Below, in pieces: positions 13,756 through 20,640 of a stretch of 28,015 bases of DNA (positions are counted from its first letter, which is position 1; each line of letters starts with the position of its first letter). The translations under genes were made by a program, and so were the position numbers. Origin of the DNA: a virus; IMG/VR virus record IMGVR_UViG_3300042321_001272, positions 1 through 28,015 of that record. One strand, given 5' to 3'. Below the pieces are notes generated by a model. The model did no database searches, was not told the origin of the DNA, and was given only the letters and a program-made list of their open reading frames with translations.

Positions 13756-14523
13756 ATGCGACTTATGGCACTCAAGAAACAAGACGCTGGCGAGCTTCAT
13801 ATCGACGCCTTGAAGCAGGGGCGGGTTCGCCTTCGCCTGATCGGCACCATGCCGCTCTACATGAACAGCATGAGCCTCAAGGCCAAGCGCGATCTGCTGA
13901 TCGGCGGAGGACGCAAGACGGCGGCGCAGAAGAAGGAATTGAAGCACGATCCCGAGAATGAGTTTCGGTCGAGTGCTCACACAAAGCGGACGGGCGACAC
14001 GCTGCTTTGCTTCCCGGCATCAGGCGTCAAGTCTGCGATGGCGACGGCGGCGCTGGAAACGCCGGGCATCACCAAGTCCAGCGTCCAGAAAACGATCTTT
14101 CTTCCGGAGCAATCCATCCAGGTATGGGGGAAGCCATACCTGAAACTGGACGTGGTGCGCAGCGCGGACATGAACAGGACGCCCGATATCAGGAGCCGGG
14201 CATTCCTGCCGCGCTGGTGCGCAGAGGTCCATATCGCCTTTTCCATGCCGACGCTTTCGGCCTATTCGGTGGCGACGTTGCTTGCGAATGCGGGCGTTAT
14301 CGTCGGCATCGGGGACTTTCGGCAAGAGAAGGGGCGCGGGTCCTACGGGACGTTTGCGGTCGCTGGCGACGAGCTGGGCGACTGGCAGGGCTATTGGGAT
14401 GAAGTGACCCAAGAGGCGCGTGAGGTTCAACAGGCGGCGCTGGATCATCCCGAGTGGCAGGACGATGAGACTGAGATGCTGATGAATGTGCTGAAAGAGG
14501 AGAGGATGCGCCGGGCGGGATAA
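13756..14523 (+). CDS. Conserved phage protein of unknown function (255 aa)
   Basis: The protein begins MRLMALKKQDAGELHIDALK and contains a basic patch (KAKRDLLIGGGRKTAAQKKE). Its most distinctive block is ANAGVIVGIGDFRQEKGRGS followed by YGTF, a glycine-rich turn between strand and helix. Similar proteins with V-G-x-GDxR and a G-x-(F/Y)G-x-F ending occur in other phages near SSB or recombination genes. I know no proven function. The glycine-rich loop recalls RAMP-type ferredoxin-like folds, but that is only a resemblance. The start could be ATG 13756 or 13765; neither has a strong ribosome-binding site. Confidence 0.75.
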   Translation: MRLMALKKQDAGELHIDALKQGRVRLRLIGTMPLYMNSMSLKAKRDLLIGGGRKTAAQKKELKHDPENEFRSSAHTKRTGDTLLCFPASGVKSAMATAALETPGITKSSVQKTIFLPEQSIQVWGKPYLKLDVVRSADMNRTPDIRSRAFLPRWCAEVHIAFSMPTLSAYSVATLLANAGVIVGIGDFRQEKGRGSYGTFAVAGDELGDWQGYWDEVTQEAREVQQAALDHPEWQDDETEMLMNVLKEERMRRAG

Positions 14524-14530
14524 TGCAAAC

Positions 14531-14558
14531 GCGGCGGGCTGCTACGGTGGCCTGCCGC
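14531..14558 (+). terminator. Hairpin after the 13756-14523 gene
   Basis: GCGGCGGGC (14531-14539) pairs with GCCTGCCGC (14550-14558) with one mismatch and a 10-nt loop, 7 nt after the stop codon. It has no T-run. It marks the boundary between the gene and the first G-rich array and may be a weak terminator or RNA-end hairpin. Confidence 0.45.
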
Positions 14559-14568
14559 GCTGGTTGCG

Positions 14569-14745
14569 GCGGTTAGGGTTGGGCTAGGCAAGGCGTGGCT
14601 TGGCAAGGCAAGGCGGTTAGGGCGGGGCCCGGCAAGGCGGGGCACGGCGGTTGAGGTCTGGCCCGGTATGGCATGGCCGGGATCGGCGCGGCGGTCTAGG
14701 CATGGGCTGGCTCGGCAAGGCGGGGCACGGCGGTTAAGGCAAGCC
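14569..14745 (+). repeat. G-rich pentad array A with five GCGGT(T/C) boxes
   Basis: GCGGTT or GCGGTC boxes start at 14569, 14613, 14647, 14691 and 14730, so the intervals are 44, 34, 44 and 39 nt. Between boxes a GG occurs every 5 nt (GGCAAGGCGTGGCTTGG style), with the other three bases variable. The array is strongly G over C on this strand. It ends in a 7-bp hairpin (GCAAGCC-CATC-GGCTTGC, 14739-14756) just ahead of the gene at 14792. No protein coding is supported here. Confidence 0.85.
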
Positions 14746-14791
14746 CATCGGCTTGCAATCCATCAATGCAAGGTAAACCAGAGGAGAAATC

Positions 14792-15280
14792 ATGAAGTTC
14801 ACGACGAAAACACGGCAGGCAATCATCGACGGGTATCTCGCCCAAACCGGGCGGAATATGTTTGTCCCTAGTGAGTTTGTCGATTGGCTGGCAGACAACC
14901 CGGACCATGAGGCTTACGGGTGGTTCTACGGCAAGGACGACACAGAGGCGGCGCGCGAATACAGGATCGGGCTTGCGCGGCGCATGGCATCAGGGCTGCG
15001 CATCGTGGTGCATCAGGAGGTGTCGGTCGGGTCGGTGGTCCACATCACGACGAAGGAATACCCGGCATTCGTCTCGCCCATTGCCGGGCGGCGGATCGGC
15101 GGCGGCTATGTGCCGTTTGATCCGACCGATGAAGGCGCGACGGCTGACCTGCGCAAACAGGCGGCTGTCTCTCTCAGGGCGTGGCTGTCTCGGTATCGCG
15201 GCGCTGCCGATGATATCGACCTGCGGCCCATTGAAGAAATCGTGATGCTATTGAGCGGAAGCGTGGCAGAGGCGGTCTAG
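14792..15280 (+). CDS. Hypothetical protein between the two G-rich arrays (162 aa)
   Basis: The product begins MKFTTKTRQAIIDGYLAQTG and has a probable alpha-helical N-terminus (FVDWLADNPDHEAYGWFYGK). A beta-rich middle follows (SVGSVVHITTKEYPAFVSP), with a helical C-terminus. The basic-aromatic N-terminal half could bind nucleic acid, but no family is recognised. AGAGGAGAAATC gives a good ribosome-binding site. The stop codon lies within a perfect 9-bp hairpin. Arrays of the same grammar flank it on both sides, so it may be a movable cassette or the protein that acts on the arrays. Confidence 0.75.
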   Translation: MKFTTKTRQAIIDGYLAQTGRNMFVPSEFVDWLADNPDHEAYGWFYGKDDTEAAREYRIGLARRMASGLRIVVHQEVSVGSVVHITTKEYPAFVSPIAGRRIGGGYVPFDPTDEGATADLRKQAAVSLRAWLSRYRGAADDIDLRPIEEIVMLLSGSVAEAV

Positions 15281-15288
15281 CCTCTGCC
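15265..15288 (+). terminator. Perfect hairpin spanning the stop codon
   Basis: GGCAGAGGC (15265-15273) pairs perfectly with GCCTCTGCC (15280-15288) around GGTCTA, which contains the first bases of the stop codon. No T-run follows. It probably stabilises or ends the transcript of the 14792-15280 gene before array B. Confidence 0.5.
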
Positions 15289-15295
15289 GGATACG

Positions 15296-15759
15296 GCGGT
15301 CGGGGTTCGGCGTGGCAGGGTCTGGCGAGGCAGGGCGGTTAGGGTATGGCTTGGCAGGGCCAAGTAGGGCACGGCGGTTGGGGTTTGGCCAGGTATGGCA
15401 AGGCATGGCCAGGCATGGCGGTTAAGGCACGGCCTGGCAAGGCGGGGCGAGGTCAGGTAGGGCGCGGCGGTTAGGGCGTGGCACGGCGCGGTCTGGTTTG
15501 GCGGGGCGGTTAGGGTTAGGCACGGCGCGGTCTGGCCGGGCGTGGCACGGCGGTTAAGGTTAGGCATGGCAGAGCTTGGATGGGCACGGCGGTTTAGGCG
15601 GGGCTTGGACTGGCGGGGACGGGTGAGTCATGGCATGGCGGTCAAGGTATGGTCAGGCTGGGCGTGGCGGGGCGGTTGAGGCGCGGCGAGGCACGGCGAG
15701 GTTGGGCTCGGCGGTTGTGGCTAGGCACGGCTAGGCGAGGAAAGGCAAGGCGGTTGACG
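15296..15759 (+). repeat. G-rich pentad array B with twelve GCGGT(T/C) boxes
   Basis: Boxes start at 15296, 15335, 15374, 15418, 15467, 15506, 15550, 15589, 15638, 15672, 15711 and 15750. The intervals are 39, 39, 44, 49, 39, 44, 39, 49, 34, 39 and 39 nt, all 4 modulo 5. Between boxes a GG pair falls every 5 nt, with mostly C next and two free bases. No two units are identical, so the spacing is conserved far better than the sequence. The last box (GCGGTTGACG) supplies the -35 of the next promoter. No coding sequence is supported in these 464 nt. Confidence 0.88.
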
Positions 15760-15782
15760 CAAGCTGATGAATGGAATAGAAA
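15754..15782 (+). promoter_or_regulatory. Promoter of the recombination operon (TTGACG-17-TAGAAA)
   Basis: The -35 TTGACG is embedded in the final GCGGTT box of array B. The spacer is 17 nt and the -10 is TAGAAA. It would drive the ERF, NinB and Ref-like genes. Confidence 0.65.
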
Positions 15783-15783
15783 A

Positions 15784-15816
15784 GGCCGGGGGAGATACAA
15801 GACCTCGACCCCGGCC
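15784..15816 (+). promoter_or_regulatory. GGCCGGGG inverted repeat over the transcription start
   Basis: GGCCGGGG (15784-15791) and CCCCGGCC (15809-15816) are perfect inverted arms with a 17-nt loop. The right arm shares CGACCCCGGCC with the element at 13680-13690. The left arm overlaps the expected start of transcription, so an operator is as likely as an RNA hairpin. The ERF ribosome-binding site (GGGGAGAAAC) follows. Confidence 0.6.
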
Positions 15817-15845
15817 AACGATCACCTCATGGGGAGAAACACAAG

Positions 15846-16535
15846 ATGACCGACACCAAATCTAATGCACAACCGGCGGCGGGTCAAGGCATCGTCGCGG
15901 CGATTGTGAAGGCGCAGCAGGAAATGGGGCCTGCGCTGAAACAGTCCAACAATCCGGCATTCCGGTCGAAGTATGCCGACCTCGGCAACGTCATGGATGC
16001 ATGTTTGCCCGCGCTTAATGCCAATGGCATCGCGGTGGTGCAGCCTATCGGCCAGGATGACCACGGCATTTTTGTCCAGACGGTATTCCTGCACATGTCG
16101 GGCGAGCGGCTGGAATGTCGGGTGCCGCTTATCATCGGCAAGAATGACATGCAGGGCTTCGGATCAGCGGTGACCTACGCCCGGCGTTATGGGCTGATGG
16201 CAATGGCCGGTATCGCGCCGGAGGATGATGATGGGAACGCAGCGGCGGCATCGGTCAAGACAACCCCGGCAACGGCAATGTCGGGTGGGCTTCTACAGGC
16301 TTGGGAGGACAGCATCCTAGACAGCCTGCCGGAAAACCCTTCGCCGCGCGTCAAGGCAGAGGCATTCGCCAAGGCCATTTGCGAAGGTTTCGCAGGCAAA
16401 GGCGAGAAGGCGCTTGATACCGAATGGGATCGGCGGAAGAAGTATATCGACGCCTTCCAGAAGAATTACCCCGACCTTTATGGGCAGGTGGTCGAAGCCT
16501 ATGAGCGGCGCAAGGCGGAGATGTTTTCGGCATGA
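15846..16535 (+). CDS. erf: ERF-family single-strand annealing recombinase
   Basis: The 229-residue protein has the ERF core: NPAFRSKYADLGNVMDACLP (residues about 38-57), GIAVVQP, RLECRVPLIIG, and the family hallmark FGSAVTYARRYGLMAMAGIA (about 101-120) followed by EDDDGNAA. The C-terminal part is helical and charged. ERF proteins form rings that anneal complementary single strands, promoting genome circularisation and phage recombination, typically with SSB. It is the first gene after the array-linked promoter and is coupled to ninB by an ATGA overlap. P22 Erf is the classic relative. Confidence 0.93.
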   Translation: MTDTKSNAQPAAGQGIVAAIVKAQQEMGPALKQSNNPAFRSKYADLGNVMDACLPALNANGIAVVQPIGQDDHGIFVQTVFLHMSGERLECRVPLIIGKNDMQGFGSAVTYARRYGLMAMAGIAPEDDDGNAAAASVKTTPATAMSGGLLQAWEDSILDSLPENPSPRVKAEAFAKAICEGFAGKGEKALDTEWDRRKKYIDAFQKNYPDLYGQVVEAYERRKAEMFSA

Positions 16536-16903
16536 TCCGTCTTGTCGGACAGCGGCAGCGCGACTTTGCGATTGAGGCAATCCGCAACGCCCCGGATGGG
16601 TATATCGTAACCATCCGGGAGCCGACCCGAAATGCCGACCAGAACGCAAAGCTATGGGCGATGCTGACCGATGTTGCAGACGCCAAGCCGGGCGGACGAG
16701 CTCATACGCCAGAGACATGGAAGGCATTGTTTATGCACGCTCTAGGGCATCAGGCGCGCTTCCTGCAAGGGCTGGACGGCGAGGTGTTCCCGGTGGGCTT
16801 CAAGTCATCGGGGCTATCGGTGAGAGAAATGTCGGCGCTGATTGACTTCATAGGCGCGTGGGGGACGGAACAGGGTGTGATGTGGAGGGAGAAATGGGAC
16901 TGA
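16532..16903 (+). CDS. ninB: NinB recombination mediator
   Basis: The 123-residue protein matches NinB (lambda Orf). It contains EPTRNADQNAKLWAMLTDVA, then ETWKALFMHALGH, LDGEVFPVGFKSSGLSVREM, and a final LIDFIGAWGTEQGV helix. NinB binds single-stranded DNA and helps load annealing or strand-exchange proteins, functioning in place of RecFOR. It follows erf with an ATGA overlap and precedes the HNH gene with a 10-nt overlap, giving a compact recombination operon. Confidence 0.92.
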   Translation: MIRLVGQRQRDFAIEAIRNAPDGYIVTIREPTRNADQNAKLWAMLTDVADAKPGGRAHTPETWKALFMHALGHQARFLQGLDGEVFPVGFKSSGLSVREMSALIDFIGAWGTEQGVMWREKWD

Positions 16904-17220
16904 CAGGACAGGGGCCGACCTTCAAGCCGCCGAAACGCATCAGGGATACCGGGCGGCTTGGGCGCTTGGCATCAATGCGGTGCATCATCTGTGATCTATA
17001 CGGGTTGCCGCAAAACTCGCCCACCCAGGTTCACCACTGCATTCATGAGCGCCACGGCACGAGGCGATCCGGCGATGACCTGACCATCCCGCTTTGCGAG
17101 GGGCATCATCTCGGCATGTTCGACAAGAGCAAGGTCGCGCTTCACCGAGAGCCTGACGAATGGCGGCGGCTATATGGCGACGATTACGAATTGATCGAGG
17201 CCGTAAATGACAGACTGTGA
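16894..17220 (+). CDS. Ref/HNH-like phage nuclease
   Basis: The 108-residue protein has a CIIC zinc pair, then VHHCIHERHG, then RRSGDDLTIPLCEGHHLGMF. This C-x2-C, HH, R-x-D, LC-x-x-HH order matches the RecA-dependent nuclease (Ref) and DUF968-type HNH families, which cut DNA at recombination intermediates. The GGAGGGAGAA site inside ninB selects ATG 16894. The longer in-frame start at 16858 has no such site. It is coupled to ninB and overlaps the next gene by 14 nt. Confidence 0.82.
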   Translation: MGLTGQGPTFKPPKRIRDTGRLGRLASMRCIICDLYGLPQNSPTQVHHCIHERHGTRRSGDDLTIPLCEGHHLGMFDKSKVALHREPDEWRRLYGDDYELIEAVNDRL

Positions 17221-17557
17221 CGCGCGGCAAGCCTATGAGCGCGCATATGGCCGGGCCTATGCGCTGCTATGCAAGAAAGAGGGCCACGTTCAATGGTTAC
17301 CGCCGGGCATCAAGAACAGCGGCGAGCGCAAGGACGGCAACAATGCCGCGCGCAAGATCGACATCATCATGCGCCCGGTGATCGACTACATCAGGGACAA
17401 TCCGGGGGTGTCATCAAAGGACCTGCGCGCGCATTTTCGGTTCGGTCAAAGCGATTGGCGTTATATCAGGCACACGGGGGCGTATCGTTACAACCTGATC
17501 GTGGTGCCAGGAAATCGCGCTATCGGCGGCAAGTTCTATCTGCCGGAGGGCATGTAA
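17207..17557 (+). CDS. Hypothetical protein with possible winged helix (116 aa)
   Basis: The product begins MTDCDARQAYERAYGRAYAL. Its C-terminal half (MRPVIDYIRDNPGVSSKDLR followed by AHFRFGQSDWRYIRHTG) reads like a winged-helix domain, with a helix, a turn after NPGVSS and a basic recognition helix. This may be a DNA-binding accessory of the recombination operon. It overlaps the Ref-like gene by 14 nt and shares one base with the next start. Confidence 0.68.
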   Translation: MTDCDARQAYERAYGRAYALLCKKEGHVQWLPPGIKNSGERKDGNNAARKIDIIMRPVIDYIRDNPGVSSKDLRAHFRFGQSDWRYIRHTGAYRYNLIVVPGNRAIGGKFYLPEGM

Positions 17558-17700
17558 TGCGGCTGCGTTCGATCCGGTGGCTGATCGAGGATGTGTCTGC
17601 GATGCGCGAATGCGCAGTTTGGCTAAGAGACAACGGCTATCGCGCGGTTCCGACATGGGGGCGGCGCGGATCGGTATGGGTGATTGTCGGGCGCCGGTGA
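17557..17700 (+). CDS. Small basic protein (47 aa)
   Basis: The frame runs from ATG at 17557 (one-base overlap, TAATG) to TGA 17698-17700. The product MRLRSIRWLIEDVSAMRECA... is Arg/Trp-rich and ends RRGSVWVIVGRR. It is not recognised. The start coupling supports it, but at this size it remains tentative. Confidence 0.5.
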   Translation: MRLRSIRWLIEDVSAMRECAVWLRDNGYRAVPTWGRRGSVWVIVGRR

Positions 17701-17843
17701 TGGTCTGCTCCGCCTCAATCTGTCGGGGCGGTCCTCGGAAAACTCGCTTCAACTCGCGGGGCAGACTTTCAACGGCGCCAGAATAAGGGTTGACAAGACT
17801 GAGTGCAAGAGTTAGGGCGGTCATGCCAAGGAGGGAGATACTC
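17701..17843 (+). promoter_or_regulatory. Intergenic region with promoter for helicase-methyltransferase block
   Basis: GTCTGC just after the previous gene can pair with GCAGAC near 17761 to form a long-range stem. The recurring promoter follows: TTGACA (17790-17795), 17-nt spacer, TAGGGC (17813-17818). The helicase ATG is exactly 54 nt after the first base of the -35, with AAGGAGGGAGA upstream. No gene is supported in this stretch. Confidence 0.65.
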
Positions 17844-19232
17844 ATGGGTCATGTCAATAACGCGCAATCGAGACTGCAAGAATATCGCACGTTTATCGAA
17901 AGCAAAACGCACCTTGCCGGTGAGTTTGGCTTTGCGCCAATATATGACAACCCGCATTGTCATGATTTCCAGAGGCACCTAATCGACTGGTCTTTGCGCC
18001 GCGGGCGGTCTGCAACATTTGCCGATTGCGGCCTTGGGAAAACGCTTATGCAGCTTGTGTGGGCGCAGAATGTGATCGAAAAAACAAATAGACCCGTTCT
18101 GATATTGGCTCCTCTTTCCGTATCATCCCAAACAGTCGATGAGGCGACCAAGTTTGACTTATGTGCAGTTCGCAGTCCAGACGGGAAACTGCCGCCCGAT
18201 GCAAATATCATCACAACAAACTATGAGCGGCTTCATTATTTTGATCCGGCAGATTTTTCCGGCGTTGTTTGCGATGAAAGCTCAATCCTGAAAAACTTTG
18301 ACGGGGCTATTCGTGACGGCATAACAAAGTTTATGCGCAAGGTAGAATATCGCGCCATGTTTACGGCCACACCTTCCCCGAATGATTATACCGAGCTCGG
18401 CACCTCATCAGAGGCGCTTGGGGATATGGCTTATATGGACATGCTTCAAGCCTTCTTTAAGTCAAATGACGATACCTTGCATCCCGCGCATATTGGCCAA
18501 CAATGGACCTTCAAAGGACATGCAGAGCCGCATTTCTGGCGGTGGGTTGCGTCATGGGCGCGCGCGGTGCGCAGGCCGTCTGATCTGGGATATTCGGACG
18601 CGGCATGGGTTTTACCGGAGCTGATCGAAGTCAGGCATGAGATCGAGAGCAAACCGCTTGACGGCCAGTTGTTTGCGATGCCGGTTAAGGGATTGCCCGA
18701 GGAGCGTGAGGAGCGCAAAGCGACTATCCGTGAAAGGTGTGATGAAGCCGCGAGGCTTTTGACGCAACATGAAAGCGGCGTGGCATGGTGTCACTTTAAC
18801 GCTGAAGCGGAATACTTGGCGGAAATAATACCAGGTGCGGTTAACCTATCTGGCGCCGACAGCGACGAGGCGAAGGACGAAAAGTTCGTCGCATTCCGGT
18901 CTGGGCAAATCAAGTATCTGATCACAAAGCCCAAGATTGCGGCATTGGGTGTGAACTGGCAGCACTGCAATGCTTGCACCTACTTTGATGACTACAGTTA
19001 CGAGCAGTATTATCAGGCGGTGCGTCGTTTTTGGCGGTTTGGGCAGAGGCGCCCCGTGACGGTTCACCAAATAGGAACAACATCGCTCGCCAATGTTGCC
19101 AAGTCGCGCAAGAGGAAGGCTGAGGCCGCTGACAAGATGTTCGCCGAAATGATGGCGCACATGATTGAAGCGCAGGACCATCGCAAGATTTTCGGAAATG
19201 GCATGAAAGTGGAGAGACCGAAATGGCTGTAA
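17844..19232 (+). CDS. SNF2/DEAD-type helicase
   Basis: The 462-residue protein has a full SF2 helicase set. Walker A is DCGLGKT (61-67) and motif Ia is LILAPLSV. The Walker B variant is DESS (144-147) and motif III is TATPSPND (174-181). The C-terminal QAVRRFWRFGQRRPV (391-405) is a motif VI typical of SNF2 proteins. It should translocate on double-stranded DNA using ATP. The start is ATG 17844, after AAGGAGGGAGA; earlier in-frame starts lie within or too close to the promoter. It overlaps the methyltransferase gene by 10 nt, a pairing common in phages. Composition is more A/T-rich than the surroundings. Confidence 0.9.
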   Translation: MGHVNNAQSRLQEYRTFIESKTHLAGEFGFAPIYDNPHCHDFQRHLIDWSLRRGRSATFADCGLGKTLMQLVWAQNVIEKTNRPVLILAPLSVSSQTVDEATKFDLCAVRSPDGKLPPDANIITTNYERLHYFDPADFSGVVCDESSILKNFDGAIRDGITKFMRKVEYRAMFTATPSPNDYTELGTSSEALGDMAYMDMLQAFFKSNDDTLHPAHIGQQWTFKGHAEPHFWRWVASWARAVRRPSDLGYSDAAWVLPELIEVRHEIESKPLDGQLFAMPVKGLPEEREERKATIRERCDEAARLLTQHESGVAWCHFNAEAEYLAEIIPGAVNLSGADSDEAKDEKFVAFRSGQIKYLITKPKIAALGVNWQHCNACTYFDDYSYEQYYQAVRRFWRFGQRRPVTVHQIGTTSLANVAKSRKRKAEAADKMFAEMMAHMIEAQDHRKIFGNGMKVERPKWL

Positions 19233-20242
19233 ACGATCAATTTATCACTGATGACTATGCTATCTATAATGGGGATTGCGTAGAGGTCATCGCCGACCTA
19301 CCAGATGCATCAATCGATATGTCTATATATTCGCCGCCTTTCGCCGGGTTATTTCAATACTCTGGCGATGAGCGAGACATGTCGAACTGCTACGATTACG
19401 ACGAGTTCTATGGGCAGTATGCTTTTTTGGTCCGAGAAATGCACCGGATCACAAAGCCAGGGCGGATCAACTGCGTTCACTGCATGGACATCGGTGAGGA
19501 TAGTTTGGGGAACTGCCACGACCTGCCGGGTAACATTATCCGACTTCATGAGGAAGCGGGCTTCAAGTTTATGGGTCGGCGATTGAAATGGAATGAGCCT
19601 CTTTCGGTTCGTCTGAGGACTATGGTGAGGGGCTTGGCGCATAAGACGATCTGCGACGATAGCACACAATCCAGTATAGCAAATGCCGATTATATCTTGT
19701 TCTTCCGTAAGGGTGGGGAAAACCGTGTTCCGGTTACTCATGAAAATGGGTTTCTTCGCTACTTTGGTTCTGATCCAATTCCTCCCGAGGCAATGCAATG
19801 GCGCGGCTATGATGGCGATCAGAAGAAAAACCGATTTTCGCAGAACGTCTGGCGGCGATATGCTTCGAGCGCGTGGTTGGATATCCGTTCGTCTAACGAT
19901 CAGATTTGTGGCGATGGACTTCGCGCTCGGGCTGTAGTGGATGATGGCGAGGCCAGGGAACCGGATGACGTAAAGCACGTTCACCCGCTGATGCTAGACA
20001 TCATTCATCGGTGTGTGGAGTTATATACAAATCCAGGCGAGACCGTGTTTACCCCGTTTATGGGGGTAGGTTCAGAGGTCTATAGCCCTGTTTATCTAGG
20101 CCGTCGCGGCATCGGGGCCGAGCTGAAGGGGAGTTATTATCGGCAGGCAGTCAAAAATATCGCAAAGGCGAAGGAAGATTACATTTCTGACGCGGCTGGC
20201 GACATGCTTTCCCTAGTTGACAAGCCAACCAGAACAGTATAG
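19223..20242 (+). CDS. DNA methyltransferase, beta-class (N6-adenine or N4-cytosine)
   Basis: The 339-residue protein has catalytic motif IV SPPF (37-40) before the AdoMet-binding motif FMGVGSEV (279-286) and a following GIGAEL (296-301). That order defines the beta class. SPPF occurs in both N4-cytosine and some N6-adenine enzymes, so the modified base cannot be read from sequence alone. The middle (RFSQNVWRRYASSAWLDIR) probably includes the target-recognition region. There is no partner restriction enzyme, so self-protection against host restriction is the likely role. It is translated together with the helicase through a 10-nt overlap. Confidence 0.9.
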   Translation: MAVNDQFITDDYAIYNGDCVEVIADLPDASIDMSIYSPPFAGLFQYSGDERDMSNCYDYDEFYGQYAFLVREMHRITKPGRINCVHCMDIGEDSLGNCHDLPGNIIRLHEEAGFKFMGRRLKWNEPLSVRLRTMVRGLAHKTICDDSTQSSIANADYILFFRKGGENRVPVTHENGFLRYFGSDPIPPEAMQWRGYDGDQKKNRFSQNVWRRYASSAWLDIRSSNDQICGDGLRARAVVDDGEAREPDDVKHVHPLMLDIIHRCVELYTNPGETVFTPFMGVGSEVYSPVYLGRRGIGAELKGSYYRQAVKNIAKAKEDYISDAAGDMLSLVDKPTRTV

Positions 20243-20245
20243 AAG
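20217..20245 (+). promoter_or_regulatory. Promoter at the end of the methyltransferase gene
   Basis: TTGACA (20217-20222), a 17-nt spacer and TAGAAG (20240-20245) form the recurring promoter. It lies inside the 3' end of the methyltransferase gene, so the TAG of the -10 is also its stop codon. The next ATG (20278) is 61 nt after the -35 start, behind AAAGGGAGAGACC. Confidence 0.6.
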
Positions 20246-20277
20246 GGCGTTGATGAACATCAGAAAGGGAGAGACCG

Positions 20278-20640
20278 ATGACCGACACCATGAAGCAGAT
20301 GGCCTTGCAGACGATGCATCGACTGCGTTCTGCGGCGGATGAAATGATGCTGACCTATTACACCAGCGGCCACGTCGCGGAAATCCACTACGCCTATGCG
20401 CTGAACGATCTGCGCCGGGTGGTGGAAATCCTGGGCGACAGCTTAGGCGCCGACCAGAAGCCAGCCGCAGACAGCCACGAGCGCGCCGCCAGCGCCCGCT
20501 TGATCGCAGCGGCGCCGGAGATGCTGGCGGCGCTGGAAGCTGCGGAATCGTCCCTTTCGCAGTTTGACATAAAATGGGTCGCTGACGCGCTTGGCAAAGT
20601 CCAAGCCGCAATCACCAAGGCAAAGGGGGACGCGGAATGA
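20278..20640 (+). CDS. Hypothetical phage protein (120 aa)
   Basis: The product is helical and includes ARLIAAAPEMLAALEAAESS, a motif seen in many small phage proteins of unknown function (RLIAAAPxLLEALE). It begins MTDTMKQMALQTMHRLRSAA. AAAGGGAGAGACC precedes the ATG. Its stop overlaps the next start as ATGA. Confidence 0.72.
   Translation: MTDTMKQMALQTMHRLRSAADEMMLTYYTSGHVAEIHYAYALNDLRRVVEILGDSLGADQKPAADSHERAASARLIAAAPEMLAALEAAESSLSQFDIKWVADALGKVQAAITKAKGDAE

Noticed and set aside
15277-15567. Leftward Pro/Thr/Ala-rich frame within array B
   Set aside because: The apparent peptide repeats arise from the CC pairs every 5 nt on the complement. There is no ribosome site, and the 5-nt period does not match codons.
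14569-15759. CRISPR array
   Set aside because: Boxes are only about 6-9 nt, spacing varies from 34 to 49, and the intervening sequence is patterned rather than unique. There are no cas genes.
17844-20242. DISARM or BREX defence system
   Set aside because: Only a helicase and a methyltransferase are present. The required additional components (DrmB, phospholipase D, BrxC/PglZ) are absent, and the pair is common in phages.
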